From contig AP017895.1 in assembly GCA_002355935.1 (NCBI GenBank), forward strand, positions 558,001 through 622,000: a stretch of 64,000 bases of DNA, in the 5' to 3' direction. The notes under the pieces are model-generated. The model worked only from the letters and a program-made list of their open reading frames with translations, searched no databases and was not told the origin of the DNA. This stretch comes from Rothia aeria (GTDB lineage: Bacteria > Actinomycetota > Actinomycetes > Actinomycetales > Micrococcaceae). Shown here piece by piece: positions 1 to 9,831 of the stretch. A program made the translations under genes and the position numbers. Numbering within the stretch: the first letter of the stretch is position 1; the number at the start of each line of letters is the position of its first letter.

Positions 1-1
1 G

Positions 2-706
2 CGGTGCGGTGACTTCTCGGTGCTTTCTTCGTCTCCTGAGCGTTTTCTGATGGTTGATATACAGGGGAACGCCGAAACGAAGCCGATTAAAGGGACGTGC
101 CCGCGCGGTGCGAATCCTCAGGATGACGCCGCTGCGGCTCACTGGCTGCAGCACGATGCGAAAACCCGTGCCGAGAATCTGATGATCGTCGATCTTTTGC
201 GCAACGACCTTTCGACGGTGAGTGATCCCGCGAGCGTTCAGGTTCCTGTACTCATGGGGGTGGAAAGTTATGCAACGGTGCATCAGCTTGTTTCGACCGT
301 CACCGCGCGTCTTAAACCCGAAATTTCCGCGGTGCATGCCAGTGCGGCGTGCTTCCCTGGCGGGTCTATGACCGGCGCACCTAAGCCCTCAACAATGAAT
401 ATTATTGAGGATCTGGAGGCGCGCCCCCGCGGCGTATACTCGGGTGCTCTCGGATTCTTCTCGGCGGATGGCGGCGCCAATCTCTCTATTGTCATACGCA
501 CCTTGGTCGCGCACGATAACGGGCTTATAACCCTCGCCGCCGGCGGCGCTATTGTCGCCGATTCAGATCCGAACACCGAGTACGAAGAAATGCTGACGAA
601 ACTGCGTGCGGCGCTTCCACCGAGCGTGGGGCACATCGTTGAAAAGGGCGTGCGTAAGCAGAACGTTGCCGCAATAGCCGACCGAGAAAGCCCAGGAATA
701 TTATGA
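2..706 (+). CDS. pabB: Aminodeoxychorismate synthase component I, C-terminal part
   Basis: Chorismate-utilising enzyme that, with its glutaminase partner, makes 4-amino-4-deoxychorismate for folate synthesis. The gene runs in from the left edge; the frame is open from base 2, reading GDFSVLSSSPERFL, a conserved family stretch. PIKGTCPRG follows about 20 residues later; the Lys in PIKGT is the residue that distinguishes ADC synthases from anthranilate synthases (usually PIAGT). FPGGSMTGAPK and the DLLRND stretch complete the chorismate-binding core. The stop overlaps the next start (ATGA, 703-706), so the downstream phosphatase is translationally coupled. The symbol rests on the PIKGT lysine; the N-terminal half is not visible. 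Confidence 0.88.
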   Translation, partial: RCGDFSVLSSSPERFLMVDIQGNAETKPIKGTCPRGANPQDDAAAAHWLQHDAKTRAENLMIVDLLRNDLSTVSDPASVQVPVLMGVESYATVHQLVSTVTARLKPEISAVHASAACFPGGSMTGAPKPSTMNIIEDLEARPRGVYSGALGFFSADGGANLSIVIRTLVAHDNGLITLAAGGAIVADSDPNTEYEEMLTKLRAALPPSVGHIVEKGVRKQNVAAIADRESPGIL

Positions 707-1487
707 ATTTTGTCTTCGATATTGACGGCACCACCAGCTTTAACGGCATGGTGATCGAACCCGCCATTGAGCGCGAAATTTATGCGCTGCTGCAGGCGGG
801 ACACCGCGTAGTTTTTGCCTCTGCCCGACCGGTGCGCGATATTCTGCCCATGCTCTCTGAGGATGTGCGCACGCATAGCGGGTTGGCGCTGATCGGTGCG
901 AACGGTTCACTGTTGTATCGGGACGGGCAGCTGCGGGCGCGGGAACACCTAGATACGCATAGTTATGCGAAAATTCGGGACCTTATCAAACGTCACGGGC
1001 TGCACTATATCGTAGACTCCCTGGATTCTTACGCCTTTGATTTGCCCGATGCGCATGTGCTCGTGGAACGGTTAAACCCCGAGGGAACGGACCGCCTAGT
1101 TTCCTTGAAAGACCTGGATAATCCGGTCAAAATAATTCTGCTCGACATCAATAATCCGCATCTTTATACCGAGCTCGAAGAGACTATTGCGAGCCTAAAC
1201 CTGCATGTGACTAAGCATCAGGATGCCACCACGAGTATTGACCTGGCACCCGGGGAGTGCATAAAGTTTCGGCTCTCCCGCAGGCGCTTGGCGCGCACCC
1301 GGGCGAAAAACCCGACCCCTATATCGCGTTCGGCAACGATATGAACGATGCAGGGCTGCTTGAGGGTGCTCAGTATGCGGTCGCGGTGGGCTCGCATGAG
1401 GCCCTGCTGCCGCTCGCAGATCTGACGGTGGACCCGCATCCGGATGCGGTCGCCGCCGCCATCCGCGCCCTTGCGGAGGATTTCTGA
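703..1487 (+). CDS. Cof-type HAD-superfamily hydrolase (frame broken)
   Basis: Predicted sugar-phosphate or cofactor phosphatase of the HAD superfamily. FDIDGTT at residues 5-11 is the DxD nucleophile motif, FASARP is motif II, and FGNDMND near the C terminus is the Mg-binding motif IV. The frame breaks near 1247-1252: the first part ends in a run-on after SIDLAPG, while the next frame reads GVHKVSAL to the end. Adding one C to the CCC of 'cacccgggg' gives SIDLAPRGVHKVSAL, as expected for the family. The start overlaps pabB by 4 bp. Substrate cannot be inferred from sequence. Confidence 0.82.
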
Positions 1488-1573
1488 TCTTCCCGTATCA
1501 ACCCTAAAAAACAATTATCTTCTTGTATAAAGGGATAATGATTGCAGGGAAATGCATGATGTACCATCATATG

Positions 1574-1588
1574 AACCTAATGTAGGTT
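1574..1588. promoter_or_regulatory. Inverted repeat upstream of membrane protein gene
   Basis: AACCTA-atg-TAGGTT is a perfect 6-bp inverted repeat about 60 bp before the start at 1650. It could be an operator; no regulator is assigned. Confidence 0.3.
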
Positions 1589-1649
1589 ATGCTCAATATG
1601 CGACTTCATTACAGCGAATAGCTGTTATACATCAAAAGGAGCATCACCG

Positions 1650-2392
1650 ATGAGCCAATATCACCTACCCGATCCTGCGGGGCAGCCAAGTTATCCGGCG
1701 CCGCAGAATTCCCCTTACTACAATCAGGCCCCTGCACACCAGCCCCCTGCATATTCGCAGCCTCCTGTTATGCCCTATGCTCCGGTGTATGCGGGTGTGC
1801 TTCAGCCTGCTCCGGTGGCCCGTCCTAAACTCACGATCACGCCCATTATCACGCTGATTATATGTGCCATATGCATCGTTCTGCGGGTGTCGGAGCTTAT
1901 TGCATCCACTCGGATGGTTAACTCTTATAACAACCTCATGCATCAGCTCTTCACAGATTTACATATGCAGCAGGATCATGATATTACCTCTTTTACTAAT
2001 GGTATTAACCACGTTCTGCAAGTTCTGAATATCTTATTGCTGATAAGTGTTGCCATATACTTTACACTTGGTATTTTTGTCTACCGTGGGCGTAACTGGG
2101 CTCGTATTCTGATGGCTATTATCGCTATTTTTGGGATGCTAGGTAGCACCTTGCACCTTCTCTACATGTTGAACATTCAGCACTACATGGTTGAGGAGGG
2201 AAAAGAATTAATTCAGCCAGGGCTGCCGGTGCCCCACTTTGAGTTTGAGTCTATGATTCCTGTCCTAGTATTTATCTACGCATCACTGATTATCACGAAT
2301 TTTTCCTTCTGGTATTTTTGTGGCTGCCCGGCACTAACGCCTTTATTCGCAACTCTAAGATATACCGCCTGGTGCAGAAATCTATGGCTTAG
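1650..2392 (+). CDS. Proline-rich four-TM membrane protein, paralog A1 (frame broken)
   Basis: No known function. Residues 1-60 are rich in Pro, Tyr and Gln (PAHQPPAYSQPP); then come about four hydrophobic segments. AAGGAG at 1635-1640 sets the start. The frame breaks near 2300-2310: adding one base in 'tttttccttctgg' changes the C terminus to FLWLPGTNAFIRNSKIYRL and ends at the TAG 2390-2392. The neighbouring paralog at 2569 has the near-identical LLWLPGTNAFMFNSKVYRL in register, which is strong internal evidence for a missing base. Both also share a YxFRGxxWAR-like loop (VYRGRNWAR here). Probably a cytoplasmic-membrane protein with a disordered N-terminal tail. Confidence 0.8.
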
Positions 2393-2568
2393 CCAGAGAT
2401 GAGGCAGCGGTGCAAATAATGGTTCACAGGCTCCCAGCGGCGGCAATTACAAAACATGGATGTGTGGCCATGATGTTCTTTGCTAGCGTTAGTTTCGGCT
2501 ATGCTTATGTGCAATGACTCGATGCCCGAGTTTCTGTGTGCCACTACATCTATGAAGGAATGTACACC

Positions 2569-3279
2569 ATGAGTGAGAGTGCGACTACCGACCACCAAGA
2601 CCCGCAGAAATCTGTACTTCTGAAAATATACACATTACCTCAACAGACTCAGGCTTTTACTCAACAATCCACACCGGCAGTGTATGCGTTCGCAGTACCG
2701 GCACCGACTGCACGCCCTAAAATCACGGCTACGGCCAAGACCGCTTTTATCACCACACTGCTATGTGCGCTGCTGCGCATTGTGGAGTTCACGATCATAA
2801 TAGTCACCATAAACTCTCTGCACTCCGCAGGCGAGATGACTGATGATCGGTATAGAGGTCTTGGGTCGTCTTTAATCTTCATGTCTACCCCATTGTTCCT
2901 CAGCGTTATTCTGTATATTGCGTGTGGTTTCTATATTTTCCGGGGCTACGACTGGGCGCGCGTGGTCGTGAGTGTTATGGTCTTTCTGGCTTTTACCAGC
3001 GTTTACATATATATACTTTACATACAGGGGTTGATAAGCGGATTGAGGGAAGAACGGCTGGCAAGGACGCCCGGAATTTCCGCTATTCTATACACGCTCC
3101 TGATAATTTACATAACGCTGTTTATTGTGAACATCGTTCTGTTTGTGCTCCTGTGGCTGCCCGGAACCAATGCCTTTATGTTCAACTCTAAGGTGTATCG
3201 TCTGGCACAGAATCCCTTCGTTCAGCCGGTAATTGTGCACCCACAGCATGTTCAACCTCAAAAACCGCACCAGGAGTAA
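2569..3279 (+). CDS. Proline-rich four-TM membrane protein, paralog A2
   Basis: Paralog of the gene at 1650. The start is placed at the ATG at 2569 because GAAGGAA (2554-2560) lies 8 bases upstream; an earlier in-frame ATG at 2536 has no ribosome-binding site. A Pro/Gln-rich N-terminal tail of about 45 residues precedes TM segments, a conserved IFRGYDWAR loop, and a final helix ending LLWLPGTNAF with a short basic and Pro/His-rich tail. Function unknown. The two genes are 176 bp apart in the same direction, as expected for a local tandem duplication. Confidence 0.82.
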   Translation: MSESATTDHQDPQKSVLLKIYTLPQQTQAFTQQSTPAVYAFAVPAPTARPKITATAKTAFITTLLCALLRIVEFTIIIVTINSLHSAGEMTDDRYRGLGSSLIFMSTPLFLSVILYIACGFYIFRGYDWARVVVSVMVFLAFTSVYIYILYIQGLISGLREERLARTPGISAILYTLLIIYITLFIVNIVLFVLLWLPGTNAFMFNSKVYRLAQNPFVQPVIVHPQHVQPQKPHQE

Positions 3280-3380
3280 CACATATATACCCTTCCCTGT
3301 TAGAGGTCTTTGCAGTACGGGGCGGAGCACGACGCAGCGGGTCTGCCCCCAGCACACCCCTGAATCGTAGGGTCACCCGC

Positions 3381-3386
3381 TAAACT
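3381..3386 (+). promoter_or_regulatory. -10 box of leaderless pyrE
   Basis: TAAACT ends 6 bases before the pyrE ATG and there is no Shine-Dalgarno, so transcription probably starts at the ATG. Confidence 0.55.
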
Positions 3387-3392
3387 TGGAAT

Positions 3393-3974
3393 ATGACTAA
3401 ACTTTCCGAAACCCTGCCTATTGAAGAAGCCCGCGAACGCCTGCGCCAGCTCATCTCCGAGCTTGCCGTGGTGCGCGGTAAAGTGACTCTTGCCTCCGGG
3501 AAAGAAGCCGACTACTACGTCGACTTGCGCCGTATCACCCTGCATCACGAAGCGTCGCGCCTGGTCGGTCAGGTGATGCTCGATCTGCTCGACCGCAACG
3601 GCATCGAGTTCGAGGCCGCCGGAGGTCTAACGATGGGTGCCGACCCCGTTGGATCCGCAATTATGCGCGCGGCGGGCGACCAGGATCGCGCTATCGATTC
3701 GTTTGTGGTGCGTAAGGCGCAAAAGTCCTACGGCATGGGTCGCCAGGTTGAGGGGCCCAGCGTTGAGGGTCGCCGCGTGGTCGCCGTTGAAGATACTTCC
3801 ACCACCGGCGGGTCCGCGTTAACCGCCGTGGATGCGCTGCGCACAGCGGGCGCCGAGGTCGTTGCCGTCGCTGTCATCGTAGACCGTGCAACCGGGGCGA
3901 AAGAACATATCGAGGAGGTTGCCGGGGTCCCCTGCTTCTACGCCTACTCCAAGGATGATTTAGGGCTCGACTAA
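3393..3974 (+). CDS. pyrE: Orotate phosphoribosyltransferase
   Basis: Converts orotate plus PRPP to OMP in pyrimidine synthesis (cytoplasmic). At 193 aa it has the usual length. VVAVEDTSTTGGSALTAV is the PRPP-binding loop (VEDTxTTGGS), LASGKEADYYVDLR is the typical N-terminal block, and GLTMGADPVGSAI follows. The start follows a TAAACT box by 6 bases with no Shine-Dalgarno, indicating a leaderless transcript. It stands alone rather than in a pyr operon and ends at a hairpin at 3985-4024. Confidence 0.93.
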   Translation: MTKLSETLPIEEARERLRQLISELAVVRGKVTLASGKEADYYVDLRRITLHHEASRLVGQVMLDLLDRNGIEFEAAGGLTMGADPVGSAIMRAAGDQDRAIDSFVVRKAQKSYGMGRQVEGPSVEGRRVVAVEDTSTTGGSALTAVDALRTAGAEVVAVAVIVDRATGAKEHIEEVAGVPCFYAYSKDDLGLD

Positions 3975-3984
3975 GGCTTTGTAG

Positions 3985-4024
3985 ATGCCCGCGCGTGCTG
4001 GCAGTTAGCGGCGTGCGGGCATTT
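3985..4024 (+). terminator. Terminator-like hairpin after pyrE
   Basis: ATGCCCGCGCG pairs with CGTGCGGGCAT (one G-T pair), followed by a short T run. Confidence 0.6.
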
Positions 4025-4097
4025 CCGCACCGCCCCGCCGCCCAGATTCCTTTGCCGCGCATCCGGCACTATATGTACGCGCCATCAGAAAGAAACC

Positions 4098-4837
4098 ATG
4101 AGTTCCCCAAGCCGTCAGACACCCCTTGACCCCTCAGATTCCGGGCAGGATTCCCGCGTGAACGAGTCTGCAGAGCCGCAGAATACACCGCAGGAGTACC
4201 CCGAAAGCGAGGCTTTCGGAACGCCCCGGTTTGAGGTTGGCGTCGGCCCCTGGGAGGGCGAGTGGCCCGAGGGTGACCATTGGGATGAACAGCTTCTGCG
4301 TGAGGGTGACCGCCGCAATGTGGTGGATAAATACCGTTACTGGAGCATGGAGGCGATTATCGCCGACCTTGATACGCGCCGCCATGATTTCATGTCGCGA
4401 TCGAGAACTGGCAGCACGATCTGAATATCGGTACCGTGGTGCGCACCGCGAACGCCTTTTTGGCGAAGGAAGTGCACATTATCGGTAAGAAACGCTGGAA
4501 CCGACGCGGCGCTATGGTGACCGACCGGTACCAGCATGTGCGGCATCATCCCACGATTGAGGATTTTGTGGCGTGGGCGCAGGGCGAGGGCCTGGACATT
4601 ATCGGCATCGATATTTTTCCGGATTCGGTGCCGCTTGAAACCTACGATCTGCCGAAGAACTGTGTGCTGGTCTTTGGGCAGGAAGGCCCAGGGTTGTCGG
4701 AGGAAATTCACGCCGCCGCACGCGATACGCTCTCGATCGAGCAATTCGGTTCAACCCGGTCGATGAACGCGGCAACTGCCGCCGGGATCGCGATGCACGC
4801 CTGGGTACGCCGCCATGTTTTCGGACAGAAACCTTAA
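4098..4837 (+). CDS. TrmH/SpoU-family RNA 2'-O-methyltransferase (frame broken)
   Basis: SPOUT-class methyltransferase acting on tRNA or rRNA ribose. NIGTVVRTANAF, LVFGQEGPGLS and LSIEQFGSTRSMNAATAAGIAMH are motifs 1, 2 and 3 of the trefoil-knot domain. A disordered N-terminal extension of about 75 residues precedes it. The frame breaks near 4389-4393: adding one C ('gatttc[c]atgtcgcg') gives HDFHVAIENWQHDLNIG, joining the halves. Target site cannot be told from sequence. Confidence 0.82.
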
Positions 4838-4849
4838 AGCAAATACACC

Positions 4850-4923
4850 GCGAGCAGGTAGGATTTTGCCGAAAAGGTAGGAAATCCTACCTGCTCGAAC
4901 CAAAAACCACCTGCTCGCGGTGT
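4850..4923. repeat. Cruciform intergenic repeat, copy 1
   Basis: Outer arms CACCGCGAGCAGGT and ACCTGCTCGCGGTG form a perfect 14-bp inverted repeat. A nested 16-bp pair, CGAGCAGGTAGGATTT with AAATCCTACCTGCTCG, allows an alternative fold. A second copy with the same layout and the same linker 'accaaaaacca' lies at 20801-20876, so it is a dispersed element and not a simple terminator. Confidence 0.75.
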
Positions 4924-4941
4924 TGTGTAGAGGAGTAGACC

Positions 4942-5981
4942 CTAGCCCACCGGAACGTTCACGTTCACGAGCGAGAAAAGATCCTTCGGATCGTCCGGAT
5001 TCGCCACCAGGTCAATGAACTGCTGCAGATCGGTGCCCTGAGTTGCCGCGCGCGCATAGCGCAGACCTGAGAAGTCGGCGATCGCAAAGCCCACCGAATC
5101 GAAGAGAGTAATCTGCTCATCCGAGACGCGCCCGGGCTCCTCGCCGGTCAGAACCTTCCAGAACTCCACCACCGGGAAGTCCGGGTCCTTCTGCTGAATT
5201 TCACCCTCGATGCGGGTCTGCGGTGGGAACTCCACAAACACAGTCGAACGATCCAAAATCTCGCTCTCCAGCTCGGTTTTGCCGGGGCAGTCGCCTCCAA
5301 TAGCATTCAGATGCACACCGGGCTTCACCTGCGAGTTCAGAAGCACCTTTGCCTGCTGTTTATCGGCGGTGCAGGTGGTAATAATATCGGCGTCTGCAAC
5401 AGCCTCGTCCACGCTGGATGCGGCATGAATCCTGAACCCTAGTGGCTCCAGATTACGGCGGAACTTCTCAATAGCGGCGGGATCAACATCGTACACCGCA
5501 AGGTCCTCAATGCCGAGGACGGCGCGCATCCCAAGGGCCTGGAACTCGGACTGTGAACCCGTGCCAACCATCGCCATCTTCCGCGAATCCTTGCGTGCCA
5601 GATGCTTAGCCACCATGGCAGAAACAGCGGCGGTACGAAGGGCGGTCAGCAGGGTCATCTCTGCAAGGAAGACAGGGTAACCGTTATCTACATCAGCCAG
5701 CAGGCCGAACGCGGTCACGGTCTGGTACCCGCGTGCAGGGTTTGAGGGGTGCCCATTCACGTACTTGAAGGAATAGGTGACGTTATCTGAGGTGGGCATT
5801 AGCTCAATCACGCCGAAGGGGTGTGGGATGCCACGCGCGGAATCTTATCGAAGCTCTGCCATTTCTTGAAGTCTTCTTCCAGGAAATCCACCATTCCGGC
5901 GATGATGTTCCCAACACCGTCTTTCTGAATCCACTGTGCCATAGCTGCAACATCCACGAATTCAACTTTGTGATCGCTCAT
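4942..5981 (-). CDS. ocd: Ornithine cyclodeaminase family protein (frame broken)
   Basis: Predicted NAD-dependent deamination of ornithine to proline, or a related activity of the OCD/mu-crystallin family. MVGTGSQSEFQALGM is the nucleotide-binding loop, and KPGVHLNAIGGDCPGKTEL is the family signature. Correcting one missing T near 5815-5817 (CCTTCGG to CCTTTCGG) joins a 56-residue N terminus (MSDHKVEFVDVAAMAQWI) to the body at HTPFGVIELMPTSDN, giving 346 aa. AAGGAG precedes the ATG at 5981. The amino-acid permease upstream points the same way and might supply the substrate. Substrate is inferred from family only. Confidence 0.85.
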
Positions 5982-6223
5982 TAATTCTCCTTTATTCGGC
6001 GGTAGTAGCGGGTGCTCGTGTCATTATAGCAATGCATTTTACCCGGCGTACGCGGCTTAAAAGTTTTCCCAATCACAATGATGATTTTATGTCTAAAGCT
6101 TATAAAAGTAATTCACATCATGTGATTGTATTGTTTTATGTTGGGAGTGTTGGGGTGGGCGGCGTGCTGGGTAATCCCGCAGAATTGGCCGTTGAACACA
6201 CCGCCCGCCCCTACTACAGGCTG

Positions 6224-7833
6224 CTACTTATCGTTGTCTTTCGGCTTGTCATCATGCCGGTGGCTGCGCGGTGTATCTTCAACGCCCAGTCCCTCAATAT
6301 CAACGTGTATGCGCGGCTCGTGCACGAGTTTGCGCACCACAGGGCGCTGAGCCACGATCGGCGCCGAACCGGTGTAGCCCTCACGCACACGAGCAATTTC
6401 GTACACGCGCTTACGAACCGTGAACCACCCAATAACCAGTAAGGGAATAAGGATGGTCAAGGATGCGAAAGTGTAGGTACCTACAGGGTAATTGATCGCT
6501 AGGAGTACGACCACAAATGCTATGAATGCTATGACTGACCAGTCAGCAAAGCGCCCGCCGGGGCTCGGTAGCTGGGACGTTTGTACTTGCCTTCTCCGAC
6601 CAGTTTGAGAAATTTCTGGTGGGAGAACGCGATGGCTGCCCACGAAGCCATGGTTCCGAATGAGGCGATATTGACAACCACAGAGAAGGCTTCTTCGGGG
6701 ATAAAGAAGTTTAGTACCACACCGAAAAGCCCTACTACGCCGGTCAGTAGAATACCCGCCACCGGAACGCCGGATTTAGAGACCTTGGTGGCAAATTGGG
6801 GTGCCGAGCCGGCAACACCCATGGAGTGTAGAATGCGTCCGGTTGAGTACAGGCCTGCGTTCAGTGAGGAGGCGGCTGCGGTAATCACAACCAGCTGCAT
6901 AATCGGGGCTGTTCCTGCCACGCCGATCTTGTCGAAGAAGGTCACGAAGGGGGATTCGGTATCACTGTAGACGGTGTAGGGCATGAGTAGGCATAGTAGT
7001 GTAATCGATCCTACATAGAAGATGGCGATGCGCCACACCACAGCATTAATGGCACGCGGGATGACCTTTTGTACGTCTTTTGTTTCGCCGGAGGTGGTAC
7101 CCACCAGTTCAATACCGGCATAGGCGAACACCACACCCTGCACCACGATGAGTGTTGTGAGGGCATCATGGGGGAATAGCCCATCGCTACTCGTGATGAG
7201 AGGCAATCCCGGCTGCACGCCATCAATAGGCTGTCCAAAGAAGAGATACCAGATACCAACCGCCATAAAGGTCAACAGTGCCAGAATCTTAATGAGGGCG
7301 AACCAGAATTCAAGCTCACCAAAGATCTTGACCGAGATTAGGTTGAAGCTGACGGTTATAATCACCACAATAAACGCGGTGAGCCACTGCGGCAGGTCAT
7401 AGAAAAACTGGTTGTACCGACCAAACCAGTTGACGTAGATAGCAATTGCGGTGGCGTCTGCCACGGCGGTTACTGCCCAGTTGAGCCAGTATAACCAGCC
7501 GGAGACGAACGCTGCTTTCTCGCCGTAGAATTCGCGGGTGTATGAGACAAAAGAACCTGAGGACGGTCGGTGCAGGATGAGCTCGCCAAGGGCTCGCAGA
7601 ATTAGATATCCGAAGAAACCGCAGGCTGCGAAGATAAGGGCCAATATGGGGCCTGCCTTTTGAAGACTTTCTCCAGCGCCCAAGAATAGACCAGTGCCAA
7701 TAGCCGATCCGATGGCGATCATCTGGAGCTGTCGTGCCCCTAGCCCCTTGTGCAGTCCTTCCTGCTCATGGGCGAAGGCGTCCTCTTGGGGAGGCGCTGT
7801 GGTTGGTGCGTCCGTAGACTTTTGGGCGCTCAT
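6224..7833 (-). CDS. APC-family amino-acid permease, AnsP-like (frame broken)
   Basis: Proton-coupled amino-acid importer with about 12 TM helices. IGSAIGTGLFLGAGESL is the TM1 signature of the AAT family; RALGELILHRPSSGSFVSY follows. The start is set at 7833 because AGGAATGAGG lies just upstream; an upstream in-frame ATG at 7896 is weaker. The frame breaks near 6557-6562: adding one C in 'gccccggcggg' converts YRAPAGALLTG to YRAPGGRFADWSV and adds a last TM pair and a basic tail. It resembles asparagine or D-serine/alanine permeases, but substrate is not decided. Confidence 0.85.
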
Positions 7834-8141
7834 TGAAACCTCATTCCTATTTGGATTGCGCAGTGCGGGGTCGGTGATCCCCGTGCGGCTTTGCAACCTG
7901 TGCAGCGCAACGCATAAGCAGCGGATCGCACCACAAGTTTGTGGCGCAACCCACGAGATAGTATGTCAATGACTATAACAGAAAAATTCTTAGGATGTAA
8001 TTGAGGACACCTCTGATGTAAATACATAGAATATTCATTTTGAGGCGTGAATCTCAGCCGAATATATTGGTCGATAAATTACGCAAAACCATACCACAGG
8101 TGACCTTGAATGGCATGATATGTCGGAGAAAGCGAGGGCGT
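7834..8141. promoter_or_regulatory. 308-bp leader/intergenic region
   Basis: Upstream of the permease on the minus strand. It holds TTGACA (minus strand) and an imperfect hairpin, GCGCCACAA/TTGTGGTGC, in the presumed 5' leader. No riboswitch class recognised. Confidence 0.3.
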
Positions 8142-8450
8142 TTAATTGCGCTTCGCGCGCTTGCTGATTTTGTTCTCCAGGCTTTTCTTGCGGCGGTTTA
8201 ACCACCACCAGCTGGGCAGGTGGAGCACAGATTTACGGCCTACATCCACCACTGACGGCAGTTTTTTCTTGTGGAGGGTGGTGTCTATCTCATGGTCGGT
8301 AGCGCCTTCGGCACGCATCTTCTCGATAATCGCCAACGACTGTGCCATGGGGCCACTACCGAAAACGTGCGCGTCAATACGTGCCTGCACCGTGTTTAAT
8401 TTGTGGTGAAGCGGCGACGGGGGCTGGGTGTTACTGTCTTGGGTACCCAT
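8142..8450 (-). CDS. Hypothetical basic protein, 102 aa
   Basis: Unrecognised. Begins MGTQDSNTQPPSPL; an A/H-rich middle contains EGATDHEIDTTLHKK, and the C terminus is strongly basic (NRRKKSLENKISKRAKRN) after a WWW patch. AAGGAG stands 14 bases before the ATG. It lies between permease and aldolase on the opposite strand to the latter. The basic tail and Trp patch could suit nucleic-acid or membrane-surface binding, but that is a guess. Confidence 0.5.
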   Translation of the reverse strand: MGTQDSNTQPPSPLHHKLNTVQARIDAHVFGSGPMAQSLAIIEKMRAEGATDHEIDTTLHKKKLPSVVDVGRKSVLHLPSWWWLNRRKKSLENKISKRAKRN

Positions 8451-8639
8451 AGTGCGGGGTCTCTCCTTAAGGTGCGATTACACCTTACTTTACCTGTGTT
8501 TGAGCGGAAAAACCGCCTATTTTGCTCTCTGAAAATCGGGCTGCCCTTGCTAAAATAGAGGGTGCAGGTGGCGCATGAGTGCGCCAACAATATGAGCCGC
8601 CCCTGAAGCGGGTGGTCGAATCCTAATCAAGGAGTCAGC

Positions 8640-9663
8640 ATGGCTATTGCAACCCCGAAGTCTACGCAGAGATGCTGGAGAACGCGAAGGCTAAAGGCTT
8701 CGCCTACCCGGCAGTGAACGTCACCTCTTCTCAGACTCTTAATGCCGCTATTCGTGGTTTCGCTGAGGCTGGTTCTGACGGTATTGTTCAGGCATCCACT
8801 GGTGGCGCAGCGTACTGGTCGGGTGCGTCGAAGAAGGATATGGTTGTTGGCTCCCTGGCGTTCGCCGCATACGCTCGTGAGGTTGCAAAGCAGTACGACG
8901 TGAACATTGCGCTGCACACTGACCACTGCCCCAAGGACAAGCTGGACGGCTTTGTTCTTCCGCTGCTCGCCGAGTCTGAGAAGGCTGTGGCCCGCGGCGA
9001 AGACCCCATCTTTAACTCCCACATGTGGGATGGTTCCGCTATTGATCTTGACGAGAACCTCAAGATCGCAGCTGAGCTGCTGGAGCGCACCAACAAGGCA
9101 AAGATTGTGCTTGAGGTTGAGATCGGCGCCGTCGGTGGCGAGGAAGACGGCGTTGAAGGCGCTATTGACGACACCCTGTACACCACCGTTGATGATGCCG
9201 TGAAGACCGTTGAGGCTCTGGGCCTGGGCGAGAAGGGCCGCTACATTGCGGCGCTGACCTTCGGCAATGTGCACGGCGTGTACAAGCCCGGTAACGTGCA
9301 CCTGCGCCCCGAACTGCTCAAGCAGATTCAGGACGAGATCGGCGCTAAGTACGGTAAGGAGAAGCCGTTCTCGCTCGTGTTCCACGGTGGCTCCGGTTCG
9401 ACCGCCCAGGAGATTGCGGATGCGGTTTCCTACGGTGTGATCAAGATGAACATTGATACCGATACCCAGTACGCTTTCACCCGCCCGGTTGCCGGTCACA
9501 TGTTCAGCAACTACGACGGTGTGCTTAAGGTTGACGGCGAGGTCGGCAACAAGAAGACATACGACCCCGCGTGTGGGGCGCTAAGGCTGAAGAGGGCATG
9601 GCAGCTCGCGTGGTCGAGGCTTGCCAGCAGCTCGGTTCGGTAGGCACCTCACTGAACAAGTAG
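8640..9663 (+). CDS. fba: Class II fructose-bisphosphate aldolase (two frame breaks)
   Basis: Zinc-dependent aldolase of glycolysis: fructose 1,6-bisphosphate to DHAP plus glyceraldehyde 3-phosphate. LHTDHCPKD supplies a zinc-ligand His, NVHGVYKPG and FHGGSGS the others and phosphate binding. AAGGAG at 8629-8634 sets the start. Two single-base losses: near 8657-8661 (ACCCCGAAG needs one C, giving MAIATPEVYAEMLE) and near 9568-9571 (GACCCCGCG needs one C, giving YDPRVWGAKAEEG). Corrected length is 341 aa, normal for the family. Two breaks in an essential gene favour sequencing error. Confidence 0.92.
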
Positions 9664-9692
9664 GTAATTCTCAGCCGGATTGCCCCGGCATC

Positions 9693-9746
9693 AAAAGGCT
9701 CTTTATGTGATAGCTGTAATGCCTCTATCACATAAAGAGCCTTTTT
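9693..9746 (+). terminator. Intrinsic terminator of fba
   Basis: A 21-bp stem (AAAAGGCTCTTTATGTGATAG with its complement) is followed by TTTTTT. Confidence 0.9.
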
Positions 9747-9831
9747 AGTATGTGCGGAGAATTTGTTGTACGAGTCCTGCGAAGAGGCAAAATAGTGGGA
9801 CGTGAAAGATATACATGGTAGTTTTGAATTT

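Noticed and set aside
6032-6442. 136-codon open frame on the plus strand
   Set aside because: It is antisense to the repaired permease end and has no ribosome-binding site.
8606-8640. GGTCGAATCC before fba, resembling a tRNA T-arm
   Set aside because: No acceptor or anticodon stems can be folded around it; it is part of the fba leader.
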